Positions 50,395 to 59,412 of a DNA stretch of 64,000 bases are shown piece after piece. Source of the stretch: Thiothrix subterranea (lineage in GTDB: Bacteria; Pseudomonadota; Gammaproteobacteria; Thiotrichales; Thiotrichaceae); NCBI RefSeq assembly GCF_030930995.1, contig NZ_CP133217.1:2904001-2968000 (forward strand), written 5' to 3'. Numbering within the stretch: the first letter of the stretch is position 1; every line of letters starts with the position of its first letter. The position numbers were made by a program, and so were the translations under genes. The notes under the pieces were generated by a model that worked only from the letters and a program-made list of their open reading frames with translations, was not told the DNA's origin and searched no databases.

Positions 50395-51585
50395 TCAGTT
50401 AGCATAAGCATCGGCGATAAATATATGGCAGCCTTCAACGCTGTTATCACAAGGGATACTATCCATAAAATTTTGAACAGTGGATGGCTTCTGTCTTATT
50501 TGTGACAGGTATTTAAGTTGATCAATATACCCTTGGAGTATTTTATTTCTAGCAATAATTTTCCGTGAAATCTCAAGGTTTAACTTCTCTTCAGTATCTA
50601 CACCCTTGAGCTTAGACCATCCGAAACTTCTTTTCTGCGGCTGTCCGCGCAAGTGATCAAGAATACTTATGCCTGATGAGGAAGATTCAGCAAAATCAAC
50701 CCACTCAATCACTTCTGCGGAATTGATGTGCTGGACGTAATCTTTTGTCAGAAACCGCTGTGCATTATCATTAATGACATGATTTTTAACGAACGCTCTG
50801 GACGAACTTTGCCATGTATGTTGTGCATCATGCAAATCGTTCAGTGCTTGATCGTACATATCCAGTTCTGCGGAACACAACGAATGCCCAATGGCAGTAA
50901 TGGTGAAGTACTCTTCGGCTGCCATGAAAGAATATTCATTGCTACTGTCTGTCAGTAACATTTTATATTTTTCGTGAATCTCCCCGATCGTCTGCCTGCT
51001 ACTGATTAACATCTGAAGCCTAGCGGCATGGTCTTCTACTTTATTTAATTCCCTGATGACTTTTAGTGCTGCGATTAACCTATATCTTTCTTGTAGCTCA
51101 AGAAACGACTTAATGTATTTCACATCAGAGGCTACTTGTTGTAATTTTTCGTCAATTTTATTGATTTTATTGCTTAAAAACAGGAACCCGGCAGAACTAA
51201 CAGCTAATGTCAAACCTGACAACAGCATGGATGCTTGCGCTAACTGAAGCAATTGGGTGACATTAGCGCCAATATGACTAACCTCAGTACTGATAGCGCC
51301 AACCTCAGCACCTATGCGACCCACTTCAGCACCAATAACACCAACATCCCCGCCGATACGATGCAGTTGATAGGTATTAACGCCCGAAAGGAGTGTATTC
51401 AGCGGCGAAGTGAAGGCGGATAAAATGTTGCTAGGCGTGGTGCTATTGACAAGATGCGCCAAAATTTGACCTTGTTCATTACGAACCACGCCGCCGTAAA
51501 CTTTATTTACACCAGCGAGTACCCCAAGCATCAGATTGTCTGGAATGGAACGGCTTAATACAAAACCTGCTAATTCTGAGATCAC
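50395..51585 (-). CDS. Unknown coiled-coil protein with membrane segment, inserted between bioH and bioC
   Basis: A 396-residue protein, AT-richer than its neighbours. Residues 75-110 contain a regular repeat (IGxEV every seven residues), followed by a hydrophobic stretch (MLLSGLTLAVSSAGFLFL) at about 120-137 and a coiled coil (NKINKIDEKLQQVASDV). The N-terminus has GGVVRNEQGQILAHLV. No known family. AGGAGG precedes the GTG start. The coiled-coil plus membrane layout would suit an envelope or membrane-acting accessory protein, but I have no evidence of function. Confidence 0.65.
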   Translation of the reverse strand: MISELAGFVLSRSIPDNLMLGVLAGVNKVYGGVVRNEQGQILAHLVNSTTPSNILSAFTSPLNTLLSGVNTYQLHRIGGDVGVIGAEVGRIGAEVGAISTEVSHIGANVTQLLQLAQASMLLSGLTLAVSSAGFLFLSNKINKIDEKLQQVASDVKYIKSFLELQERYRLIAALKVIRELNKVEDHAARLQMLISSRQTIGEIHEKYKMLLTDSSNEYSFMAAEEYFTITAIGHSLCSAELDMYDQALNDLHDAQHTWQSSSRAFVKNHVINDNAQRFLTKDYVQHINSAEVIEWVDFAESSSSGISILDHLRGQPQKRSFGWSKLKGVDTEEKLNLEISRKIIARNKILQGYIDQLKYLSQIRQKPSTVQNFMDSIPCDNSVEGCHIFIADAYAN

Positions 51586-51656
51586 GATGCCTCCTCAAAA
51601 AATTAATCCTAACGTTCTCTTGCGTTATATGGACGGAGCGCAAGATTACTCATTTA

Positions 51657-51995
51657 TTAGGCTATTGCAAACCACTTAAGTTTTGCTACCCAAAATGTTA
51701 TCAGTCTCCCGACTAGGAATGCGATACAAAGTGGGACGACAAACTGATTCAGCACGAACGCATCACTTTGTTCCAACACTAAGCTAGGGAGATCACTACG
51801 CACAGCAACATAGATTAAAACCACCAAAAATCCTATCGAATCAAGCAATACGGCAAGAATTATTCCCCACATTGAAAACCCGATAGAGAGGGCTAAGACT
51901 AATCCTGTCACCGCCGCACTTAAGATCATACTGATGATAGCTACCGATTTATTGCCGGTGTGCCAGTAATACCAGTAGCTTTTTGGAATTTTCAC
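51657..51995 (-). CDS. Small multi-pass membrane protein
   Basis: A 112-residue protein with three predicted membrane segments (VAIISMILSAAVTGLVLAL, GIILAVLLDSIGFLVVLIYV, FVVPLCIAFLVGRLITFW). GTG start with AGGGAT upstream. It lies between bioH and the coiled-coil gene and may work with the latter. No family recognised. Confidence 0.6.
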   Translation of the reverse strand: MKIPKSYWYYWHTGNKSVAIISMILSAAVTGLVLALSIGFSMWGIILAVLLDSIGFLVVLIYVAVRSDLPSLVLEQSDAFVLNQFVVPLCIAFLVGRLITFWVAKLKWFAIA

Positions 51996-52139
51996 GATCT
52001 TAATCCCTGTGATAGATTAATTTAATAAACAGGAAGATTCTATCTTTTTGCCAATGGTAATATGCTTAAGATTAATGCTTCTAATATTTTTTTGACGTGA
52101 CCATCATCACTCTTTGATTGTTTTTCAACAAATTTTGGA

Positions 52140-52898
52140 TTAAAGCCCACCTAGAAATGCCTCAACACGTTCCATGAAAAGCTCAGGGTGGGTCACGAAA
52201 GGTACATGTGCCGCACTATCCAGCACCGCAATGTGCTCATACCCCATTTCCGGCAGCGCGTCAGTCAGAGACACGGGTATCAGCTTATCGAGCTTGCCCA
52301 ACATCCACAGCGCAGGCTGAGTCACGGGTGCTTGCGAAAAGTCGGCAGTTTGCAGGATGGTCAAGCCCTCTTCCAGCGCGGTAATACTGGCGGGGTGTTC
52401 CATAATACGCTCACGCAAAGCATTCACCAAGCGGGTGTCAGTTTTGGTGCTAAGGAATTGCAATGCGAAAAAACGTTTCACCGTGCCAAGGTAATCGGTT
52501 TGCAGGCTTCTGCCGAACAGCGCGAGTAGGTCGGGGGATACACCGTGCGCCCAATCATTTTCTGCGACGAATTTGGGCGTGCTGGCAATCAAAATCAGCG
52601 CGGCAATCCGCTCAGGCAAAGCGTGCGCCAAACCTTGGGCAATTAGTCCGCCAAGTGACCAACCCATGATAACGGCATCTTGCGGAATGTGCGGGGCAAG
52701 TTGTTCCACCGCTTCCGCCAATGTTCCCAGCGGCAAATGGCTATTTGCGCCATGCCCCGGCAGGTCGATGCAGGTGACTTGGGCGTGTTGCACCAGCGTG
52801 GGAAGTAGGGGTTGCCAGACGTGGCTATTCATGCCCCAGCCGTGGAGCAGGACTAACGGTTTGCCCTGCCCCGAATACTTAATAATGTTTAACTTCAA
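52140..52898 (-). CDS. bioH: Pimeloyl-ACP methyl ester carboxylesterase BioH
   Basis: Alpha/beta hydrolase that demethylates pimeloyl-ACP methyl ester in biotin synthesis. 252 residues with the oxyanion motif LLHGWGMNSHVW, the nucleophile MGWSLGG, and C-terminal histidine in SAAHVPFVTHPE. TTG is the only reasonable start: a TGA lies two codons above, and it is the stop of the preceding coiled-coil gene. Confidence 0.92.
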   Translation of the reverse strand: MKLNIIKYSGQGKPLVLLHGWGMNSHVWQPLLPTLVQHAQVTCIDLPGHGANSHLPLGTLAEAVEQLAPHIPQDAVIMGWSLGGLIAQGLAHALPERIAALILIASTPKFVAENDWAHGVSPDLLALFGRSLQTDYLGTVKRFFALQFLSTKTDTRLVNALRERIMEHPASITALEEGLTILQTADFSQAPVTQPALWMLGKLDKLIPVSLTDALPEMGYEHIAVLDSAAHVPFVTHPELFMERVEAFLGGL

Positions 52899-52904
52899 GG
52901 CTTC

Positions 52905-53975
52905 TCACCACTCCCACGGCATAAACGCTCGCATTCCTTTCATGGTAGGCGCAACCTCACCGCTCAAGCGGTTAACATCCTGTCCCAAGTAGGCAACGTT
53001 CTGGTTCAATTGCTGGGTACTGTTTTGCATACCCTGTACGTTGTGCGTCATCACCGCCATATTGCCGCTCATATCACGCACATCCGCCGCCATCGGCTGC
53101 ATACTGGAAACAGACGCTGACATGGTTTGGGTATAAGCGGTGATGTCCTGCATTTGCGTGGACATATTGGCCATCGTGCCCGTAATGCTGGTCATATTGC
53201 TGCTCATGGAACTCATCGCGTTTTCCATGACATTCACCACATGCACCATGTACACAGCCGCTAACCCTGCTAACACCAAACCCGGAACACTCATCCAGCG
53301 GGCGCGGCGGTAATTGCGTTCCTGACGTTGACGTTCGGTTTCGATGCGGGTTTCGTGTTCATGTTGTTCCTGACGCATTTCTTCCTGCATCAGTTTTAGA
53401 TGCCCCGTCAGCGATTGCAGCATTTTCTCCTGGCTTTGATCACGCATCTGGCTGCTGTTCTGCATTTCCTGATACATGTCACGCATCCGTTGCGCGAGGG
53501 AATCCAGCATTTCATCGTGGTGCGAATCGCGCTCTTGATTGTCCTGCTGAATCTGTTCAAACGCACTGCGCAAGCCTTGCAGAATGTTTTCGCGCTGCTC
53601 TTCCTGCAAGGTAAAGCGCTTGCTGATGCTTTCCAGCAATTCCTGTGTCACGGTATTCTGCGCGTGTTCGCGCTGGGTCATGTTTTCCAGAATGCGTTCG
53701 CGTTGTTCATCATAGGCGGCGAAACGAGCGCGGATACTGTCCAGCAATTCGTGGGTAACGTTGTACTGAACCTGTTCCCGATCCTGAATGCTTTGCTGGA
53801 TGCGCTCAAAAGTCGCCTCAATGTCCCCCGACAATTGCTGCATCACAAACTGCTGCTGTGCCGCTTGCTGGCGGGCTTCTTCCTGAATCTGCTCCAGCGT
53901 CGCATCCAAGGCATCTTCAGCTTTATTCGGCATATCGGTTGTCGGGCTATCCGCTATTTTCTGTTGATCACTCAT
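52905..53975 (-). CDS. Coiled-coil membrane protein with internal repeats
   Basis: A 356-residue protein. Residues 25-225 are a long glutamine/glutamate-rich coiled coil with a repeated unit of about 35 residues (units beginning DREQVQYNVTHELLDSI and QREHAQNTVTQELLESI). A transmembrane segment (VPGLVLAGLAAVYMVHVV) follows, then a methionine/serine/threonine-rich exterior region with NM-repeats. It may span membrane and periplasm. Unknown function. It ends in the bioH frame six bases before the bioH TTG. Confidence 0.7.
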   Translation of the reverse strand: MSDQQKIADSPTTDMPNKAEDALDATLEQIQEEARQQAAQQQFVMQQLSGDIEATFERIQQSIQDREQVQYNVTHELLDSIRARFAAYDEQRERILENMTQREHAQNTVTQELLESISKRFTLQEEQRENILQGLRSAFEQIQQDNQERDSHHDEMLDSLAQRMRDMYQEMQNSSQMRDQSQEKMLQSLTGHLKLMQEEMRQEQHEHETRIETERQRQERNYRRARWMSVPGLVLAGLAAVYMVHVVNVMENAMSSMSSNMTSITGTMANMSTQMQDITAYTQTMSASVSSMQPMAADVRDMSGNMAVMTHNVQGMQNSTQQLNQNVAYLGQDVNRLSGEVAPTMKGMRAFMPWEW

Positions 53976-54140
53976 TTCTCTTTCCCCCTGCGCAAGTCGT
54001 CTGGTATTAAAAGTTGGCTACTTTAGCATAGATAGGCAACGAGACAATCAGGAGGAAACACGGCGGATGCTGACTGTATGCCCCCCTGCTTATCTGATAG
54101 CATTGCGACTTTAAATAACAACGTTACACGGATCTTCACC

Positions 54141-54758
54141 ATGGTCTATTTGCTGATTGCACTCGCTTACCTGCTCGGTTCCATTTCTGCCGCCATCATT
54201 ACCTGCAAACTGATGGGCTTACCTGACCCGCGCACGGTCGGTTCCAATAACCCCGGCGCGACCAATGTGCTGCGCCACGGCGGTAAAAAAGCCGCTGCAA
54301 TTACCTTGCTCGGTGATGGTTTAAAAGGCTTGATTCCGGTTTTGGTCGGCAAAGCCTTGGGCGAGGATGAGACGGGGTTAATCTTAATCGGTATCGCCGC
54401 GTTTCTAGGACATTTGTACCCGGTATTCTACGGTTTCAAAGGCGGTAAAGGCGTTGCCACCGCTATCGGCGTCTTCCTTGGCGTGAATCTGTGGGGTGGC
54501 ATAGCCTTCGTCGCAACCTGGTTGGTCATGGCGAAAGGTTTCAAAATTTCCTCACTCGCCGCGCTAATTGCCACCGCACTCTCGCCGGTTTATTTTTGGG
54601 TATTGAGTGATGGCAATGGCTGGTTGACGCTGGGCGTGCTGTTTATGGCTATCATGATTTTCTGGCGGCACGAATCCAATATCCGCAACCTGCTCTCCGG
54701 TAAAGAAGACAAGATTCAATCCAAAGAAGGCGCGGAAGGAGTAACAGACGAAGAATAG
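54141..54758 (+). CDS. plsY: Glycerol-3-phosphate acyltransferase PlsY
   Basis: Membrane enzyme making lysophosphatidic acid from acyl-phosphate. 205 residues from ATG 54141 with the PlsY motifs GSISAA, GSNNPGATNVLR and FKGGKGVAT across five membrane segments. Divergent from the coiled-coil gene and convergent with the response regulator. An acidic tail extends the C-terminus. Confidence 0.95.
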   Translation: MVYLLIALAYLLGSISAAIITCKLMGLPDPRTVGSNNPGATNVLRHGGKKAAAITLLGDGLKGLIPVLVGKALGEDETGLILIGIAAFLGHLYPVFYGFKGGKGVATAIGVFLGVNLWGGIAFVATWLVMAKGFKISSLAALIATALSPVYFWVLSDGNGWLTLGVLFMAIMIFWRHESNIRNLLSGKEDKIQSKEGAEGVTDEE

Positions 54759-54760
54759 GC

Positions 54761-56125
54761 TTACTCTTCACCGTCGACCAACCCGTATTTTTTCAACTTA
54801 CGCCACAACGACACGCGGTCAATTCCCAGAATCTGCGCCGCCTTGGTACGGTTGCCATCACAATGTTCCAGCACGTAGCGGATGTATTCCTCTTCACGCT
54901 GCACCAGCGACGGCAATTCCGTCGGGGCTTCCGGCAAGGCATGAATCGCTTGCGCCGCCAAAGCCGCAGGCAATTCCGCCAGCGTCAATTCATTGCCCCG
55001 CGCCAATGCCACGCCGCGCTCAATCAGGTTTTCCAGCTCGCGCACATTGCCGGGGTAGTGATACCCCAACAGCACCGACATGGCCGCCGGAGCAATATTT
55101 TCCACCTCGCGCCCCATGCGCAGCGCGTGTTTGCGCAAGAAAAAGAACGCCAGCAACGGAATATCATCGCGCCGTTCCACCAAACTCGGCAAATGCAGCC
55201 CCACCACGTCCAACCGGAAATACAAATCCTGCCGGAAACGCCCTGCCGCCACTTCCGCCCGTAAATCGCGGTGCGTTGCAGTAATCAAACGCACATCCAC
55301 CGCCACGGCGGTTTGCGCCCCCAAGCGTTGCACTTCGCGCTCCTGCACCACGCGCAGCAATTTCACCTGCATTGCCAGCGACATTTCACCGATTTCATCC
55401 AGAAACAACGTGCCACCGTTAGCGGCTTCGATCAAACCCGCTCGTGCCTCGCCCGCGCCGGTATACGCACCTTTTTCATGCCCGAACAATTCGTTTGCCA
55501 GCAAATCTTCCTGCAATGCGCCGCAATTCACCCCGACGAATGCGCCTTGGCTGCGACGGCTGTGCTGATGCAGGTAACGCGCCAGCAATTCCTTGCCCGT
55601 GCCGCTTTGCCCATTAATCAGCAAGGTAGTATCGGTTGCCGCCACCTGTTGCGCCGTATCGAGCAAGCGCAACATCGCGGGATTTTGCGTTACCAACCCG
55701 GCATGGGTATGCAAACCGTTACTCACCTGCGCCCGCAAGCGGCGGTTTTCGCGCTTGAGCTGCACCAGTTGCAGCGCGTTTGCCACAATGCTACGCACTT
55801 CATCCAGGCGAAACGGTTTGGCAACGTAATGAAACGCGCCCGCTTTCATCGCCTCCACCGCCGAATCCAGCGTGCCATGCGCGGTAATTAACACCACTGC
55901 CATGTCAGGGTCGGTTTCCAGCGCACGCTTGAGAATCGCCATGCCATCCACCCGTTCCATGCGCAAATCGGTCAGAATCAGCTCGAAGGTTTGAGTTTGC
56001 AAGGCTTCCAAACCGCCCGTGCCGCTTTCGCGGGTGGTCACTTCGTAGCCGTTTTTGCGCAAGGCATACGCCAGATTGCGTACTGCAATGGGTTCGTCGT
56101 CGATGATTAAAATGCGTTCTTTCAC
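54761..56125 (-). CDS. Sigma54-dependent response regulator (NtrC family)
   Basis: A 454-residue enhancer-binding protein. Receiver domain with Asp53 in ILTDLRM; AAA+ domain with Walker A GQSGTGKE, a GAYTGA loop (Tyr for Phe) that contacts sigma54, and LFLDEIGEM; C-terminal Fis-type helix-turn-helix with NRTKAAQILGIDRVSLWRKL. GTG 56125 is chosen because GGAGG is suitably placed and it overlaps the kinase stop as GTGA. The nearby 15-bp palindromes and -24/-12 promoter make it the probable regulator of the carbonic anhydrase/SulP genes. Confidence 0.93.
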   Translation of the reverse strand: MKERILIIDDEPIAVRNLAYALRKNGYEVTTRESGTGGLEALQTQTFELILTDLRMERVDGMAILKRALETDPDMAVVLITAHGTLDSAVEAMKAGAFHYVAKPFRLDEVRSIVANALQLVQLKRENRRLRAQVSNGLHTHAGLVTQNPAMLRLLDTAQQVAATDTTLLINGQSGTGKELLARYLHQHSRRSQGAFVGVNCGALQEDLLANELFGHEKGAYTGAGEARAGLIEAANGGTLFLDEIGEMSLAMQVKLLRVVQEREVQRLGAQTAVAVDVRLITATHRDLRAEVAAGRFRQDLYFRLDVVGLHLPSLVERRDDIPLLAFFFLRKHALRMGREVENIAPAAMSVLLGYHYPGNVRELENLIERGVALARGNELTLAELPAALAAQAIHALPEAPTELPSLVQREEEYIRYVLEHCDGNRTKAAQILGIDRVSLWRKLKKYGLVDGEE

Positions 56126-57588
56126 GGGTAATGTCCTCCACATGGCAAGCGTAGCACCACCCGCGTACCTTGCCCCGGCTGGCTGGCAATGGCGATGCAA
56201 CCGTCATGTTCCTGAATAATTTCTTGCACAATATACAGCCCCAGCCCCATGCCCTGACCGGGAGCGCGAGTGGTGTAAAACGGCTCAAATACTCGTGGCA
56301 ATACTGCCGCCGGAATCCCCGCGCCATTGTCTTCAATGCTGATTTCGATCATGGGTTGGCGTTGGCGCACCTGACAACCGAGTTCCCCTACCACGGTGGC
56401 ATCCGGCGGTAAGGGCGTACCCGACAAGCTGCATCCCTGTGCGTGAATATGCAGCGTCAGGTTCGTACCGCTTTCCGCCGCATTGCGCAACAGGTTGATG
56501 AACACTTGCTGCAAACGTTGCGCATCAGCGGGCAGGGTTAAATCCAACGGTACATGATTTTCGACCGTCGCTCCGGCTTTGCGCAAATGCCCGCGCAATA
56601 ACAACAGGGTGCGTTCCAGCAAGTCGGCAAGGTTGACCGTTTCCAGATGCGGCTCTTGCCTGCGCCCGAAATCTTGCAGCGCATCGACAATGCGGCGGGC
56701 GCGTTCGGTTTCGCTGTCGATGGTGTGCGCCCATTCGCGCAAGGTATCTGGCTCGGCACTGTCGAGTTCTTCCAGCAACAATTGGCTGGATGAGGAAATA
56801 TTGGACAACGGATTATTGAGTTCATGCGCCACACCGGAGACCAATACCCCCAACGCTGCGAGTTTTTCGGACTGAATCAGGCGGCGGCGGCGGGCTTCAA
56901 GTTCGTCCAATAAACGGTTAAAGGCTTCGCGCAAACTGACCATTTCGGTGCTGCGAGCACGGACATCCAGCCGCTCGAAATGCCCTTCCGCAATCGGGGT
57001 TAGATCTGCCATCAGACGTTTCATCGGGGTAATCACGGAACGATCCAGCAACCAGGCAATCAGCACCAGCAGCACCGATAAAATCCCCACCCCCAATACT
57101 TGCGCCCATTTCGCATCCGCAATGGCGGTATTTAACAAGCTGCGTTCTTGCAGGGTGAGTGATTCCGCCAATTGCGAAGCCAAATGCCCTTGCGCACGGA
57201 TGCTGCTTTCCAGCGTGCTATCAGCAGGCAAACGTTGCAGATGGTTGGCTAATAACTGGCGATAGGTTTGTAAAATCGTCTGCAATTGCGAGATTTGCAT
57301 CACATTACCCACTTCTGCAAGTGTCTGTGGGGAAGTCTGCAAGGTTTGCAAGGCGGTCGCCGCAAAGGTATCCGCTGCCTGACCCGCACTCACGTCTTGG
57401 TAGAGGAACAGATTTTTTTCTTCGCGACGCATGTCCTGTATCGCGGTTTCCAAGGTGGTGATGGTGATGCCCTGCTCAACTTGACGTTCCAGAAACAGCA
57501 AATCCAGAAACGCCAAGGCTGCCACCCCGACCACCAATACAGCGAGGGAGGAGAACGCGAAAGTAATTTTACGGTGAATACTGATCAT
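56122..57588 (-). CDS. Sensor histidine kinase
   Basis: A 488-residue membrane kinase. Two membrane segments (about residues 10-33 and 164-182) enclose a helical sensor region of 130 residues; HAMP follows, then HisKA with His255 in GVAHELNNPL and an HATPase domain with the N box near INLLRNAAES, IEDNGAGIP and GMGLGLYIV. It is cotranscribed with the response regulator, to which it surely passes phosphate. The signal is unknown; context suggests inorganic carbon or its metabolic state. Confidence 0.93.
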   Translation of the reverse strand: MISIHRKITFAFSSLAVLVVGVAALAFLDLLFLERQVEQGITITTLETAIQDMRREEKNLFLYQDVSAGQAADTFAATALQTLQTSPQTLAEVGNVMQISQLQTILQTYRQLLANHLQRLPADSTLESSIRAQGHLASQLAESLTLQERSLLNTAIADAKWAQVLGVGILSVLLVLIAWLLDRSVITPMKRLMADLTPIAEGHFERLDVRARSTEMVSLREAFNRLLDELEARRRRLIQSEKLAALGVLVSGVAHELNNPLSNISSSSQLLLEELDSAEPDTLREWAHTIDSETERARRIVDALQDFGRRQEPHLETVNLADLLERTLLLLRGHLRKAGATVENHVPLDLTLPADAQRLQQVFINLLRNAAESGTNLTLHIHAQGCSLSGTPLPPDATVVGELGCQVRQRQPMIEISIEDNGAGIPAAVLPRVFEPFYTTRAPGQGMGLGLYIVQEIIQEHDGCIAIASQPGQGTRVVLRLPCGGHYP

Positions 57589-57594
57589 GGCACT

Positions 57595-57629
57595 ATTTCA
57601 ATCTGAAACGGGGTGTTGCATTGTGTAAC
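57595..57629. promoter_or_regulatory. Tandem palindromic activator sites before carbonic anhydrase
   Basis: ATTTCA-ATC-TGAAAC (57595-57609) and GTTGCA-TTG-TGTAAC (57615-57629), centres 20 bp apart, in the divergent gap between the kinase and carbonic anhydrase genes. Same 15-bp motif as upstream of both SulP units. No strong -24/-12 promoter is evident here. Confidence 0.6.
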
Positions 57630-57707
57630 ATGAAAGACTTCTGTCACGCAATCCTTTGAAAACCGGATGCGTACTCTTTACCATCAAACATTCGTGTTTT
57701 AGGGAAA

Positions 57708-58349
57708 ATGATCATGCCAAATAAACAAAGCAACTTGAGCGGGGCGGAAGCACTCGCCCGTTTACAAGAAGGCAATCAACGTTTTGCCAACAATGTGCGC
57801 AGTCTGGATACTTTATTAAGCCACACGCAACGTGCCAGCTTGACCGAGGGGCAAAACCCGTTTGCGATTATTCTGGGCTGTTCGGATTCGCGGGTTCCGG
57901 CGGAATTGGTGTTCGACCAAGGTTTCGGCTCGCTGTTTGTGATTCGCGTCGCGGGAAATATTGTCGCGCCTTCACAAATTGGCAGCGTGGAATTCGCCGC
58001 GACGCAATACAACACGCGGCTGGTGGTGGTGCTGGGGCATACGCAATGTGGGGCGGTGGCTGCCACTATCGACGAATTGCGCCATAACTTGCAAAGTCCG
58101 TCCCGTAATCAACGCTCTATCGTCGAACGCATTGCCCCCGCCGTTGCCACGTTAATGGAAACGCCGTTGCGCGATGACCCCGAAGCCCTGATGAAACACG
58201 CCGTCCGTGCCAATATTCGTGCTGCCACCAGTCATTTGCGCCACGGTTCGGAGATTCTGGAAAACCTGATTGCTAACGAAGGTTTGCTGGTGGTGAGTGC
58301 GGAATATTCGTTGGAAAGTGGCAAAGTTGAGTTTTTTGACGTGCCGTAA
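57708..58349 (+). CDS. Beta-class carbonic anhydrase
   Basis: Interconverts CO2 and bicarbonate. 213 residues with zinc ligands C58 (GCSDSRVP), H111 and C114 (GHTQCGA) and the D60-R62 dyad. No signal peptide, so cytoplasmic. AGGGAAA precedes the ATG; a second ATG two codons on is possible. Its place between the two-component system and two SulP transporters suggests a role in trapping imported bicarbonate for CO2 fixation. Confidence 0.95.
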   Translation: MIMPNKQSNLSGAEALARLQEGNQRFANNVRSLDTLLSHTQRASLTEGQNPFAIILGCSDSRVPAELVFDQGFGSLFVIRVAGNIVAPSQIGSVEFAATQYNTRLVVVLGHTQCGAVAATIDELRHNLQSPSRNQRSIVERIAPAVATLMETPLRDDPEALMKHAVRANIRAATSHLRHGSEILENLIANEGLLVVSAEYSLESGKVEFFDVP

Positions 58350-58365
58350 TATTCCCCCCATCCCC

Positions 58366-58393
58366 AACCCTTCCCCCGCAAGGGGTGAAGGGA
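58366..58393. terminator. GC-rich hairpin between convergent genes
   Basis: CCCTTCCCC pairs with GGGGTGAAGGG around CGCAA between carbonic anhydrase and the convergent secreted-protein gene. A T-poor stem, similar in kind to that at 8480-8506. Confidence 0.4.
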
Positions 58394-58410
58394 GCAAGAA
58401 AGAGGGTCTT

Positions 58411-59061
58411 TTAATGTTCGGGGTGGTAAGGCAGTGAAGAGTGATGCAGGAAAATGACCAAATGCCCATCCGTCTTGGCACGCTTGTAACCAAAGGTATA
58501 TTCCACTTTGGTTTCCTTGCCAGTTGCGGCATCGGTGAAGTAATAGTTACCCATTGCTTCCGCCGTGTCTTGGTTGATCGCAACCGCTTCGTTTTCAAAA
58601 CGCACTTTTGACCAGGGTTGCAGGGCAAAACCGTGATCTTCGGTTTCTTTGCCTTTCACAAAATAAGACAGTGCTTCGTCTTTACTTCCACGGAATTGAT
58701 CTTCAGCCGCTTTGGTGGGCTTGAACAGTACTTCACCCTCATCAAACGCATAAAGTTGGTCAAGCAGTTTGGTCGCGGCGGCTGAGTAATCGCCTTTTTC
58801 CTGATAGGTTTTGCCAATCGTGACAATACCGTCTGCCCACGCTTGCTGTGCTGCTTGCACATCCTGCTCAGTAATCGGTGCAACCGAAGGGGCGCAAGCA
58901 GGTGTTGCCACGGAAGCCGCTGGCGCAACCGGTGCGGTCGGCGCAACGGGTGCAGTGGGAGCAGTGAGTGGCGTACTGGATTCCGCCAGCGCAACATTAC
59001 CCACCACAAAACTCATGCCACTCAGTAAGCACATTGCCCATAAACCTTGTTTCATCATCAT
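58411..59061 (-). CDS. Exported NTF2-like protein of the carbon-uptake locus
   Basis: A 216-residue exported protein with a signal peptide (cleavage near ALA, about residue 26), an alanine/proline/threonine repeat linker (TAPVAPTAPVAPAA) and a conserved domain with AAQQAWADGIVTIGKTYQEKG, LFKPTKAAEDQF, AMGNYYF and LHHSSLPY. This SnoaL/NTF2-like family is often mislabelled as phosphoribosyl-AMP cyclohydrolase. I recall it near carbonic anhydrases and bicarbonate transporters. Start at the first of three ATGs, after GGGGAGAG. Confidence 0.75.
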   Translation of the reverse strand: MMMKQGLWAMCLLSGMSFVVGNVALAESSTPLTAPTAPVAPTAPVAPAASVATPACAPSVAPITEQDVQAAQQAWADGIVTIGKTYQEKGDYSAAATKLLDQLYAFDEGEVLFKPTKAAEDQFRGSKDEALSYFVKGKETEDHGFALQPWSKVRFENEAVAINQDTAEAMGNYYFTDAATGKETKVEYTFGYKRAKTDGHLVIFLHHSSLPYHPEH

Positions 59062-59164
59062 GCAAACTCTCCCCATCTGGTAAAAATACGGCCACATCAG
59101 TCGCGCCGCTATACTATCAATAAAACTAGGGGTATACAGCCTGCCCGAAAGGAAGAGTTATGGC

Positions 59165-59199
59165 GTTTCAAACTGAAACTGAGTGTTTCACTATGCAAC
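59165..59199. promoter_or_regulatory. Tandem palindromic activator sites upstream of the first SulP unit
   Basis: GTTTCA-AAC-TGAAAC (59165-59179) and GTTTCA-CTA-TGCAAC (59185-59199), centres 20 bp apart. They lie about 190-210 bases before the expected start of transcription from the -24/-12 promoter, a usual enhancer distance. Confidence 0.7.
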
Positions 59200-59262
59200 A
59201 TCAATGACTTTGCGATAAATATTATTTAAATACAATGACCTATAAAGATCCATCAAAACCCC

Positions 59263-59277
59263 GTTGCAAACTGTAAC
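59263..59277. promoter_or_regulatory. Third palindromic activator site before the first SulP unit
   Basis: GTTGCA-AAC-TGTAAC, same motif, about 110 bases before the expected transcription start. The rest of the 350-base gap (59062-59412) is AT-rich, with no other gene seen. Confidence 0.65.
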
Positions 59278-59354
59278 AGCAGACACGGCGGTATCACTCA
59301 GCAGATTTCATGTTTGTCTTTAAATAACAGTTAGTTAAACATCATCAAAAGGCT

Positions 59355-59370
59355 GGCACGCCCCTTGCTA
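59355..59370 (+). promoter_or_regulatory. Sigma54 (-24/-12) promoter
   Basis: TGGCACG-CCCC-TTGCT matches the sigma54 consensus at every conserved position with correct GG-GC spacing. It lies 42 bases before the small gene at 59413 and should drive it together with the first SulP gene, under control of an NtrC-type activator. Confidence 0.88.
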
Positions 59371-59412
59371 TAGAACTGGCAAATACTATTCTTAACCAAG
59401 GAAATCCTTCTC

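Noticed and set aside
57656-57671. Possible -24/-12 promoter before carbonic anhydrase (TTGAAAACCGGATGC)
   Set aside because: Only one of the two conserved Gs and few other matches; not called.
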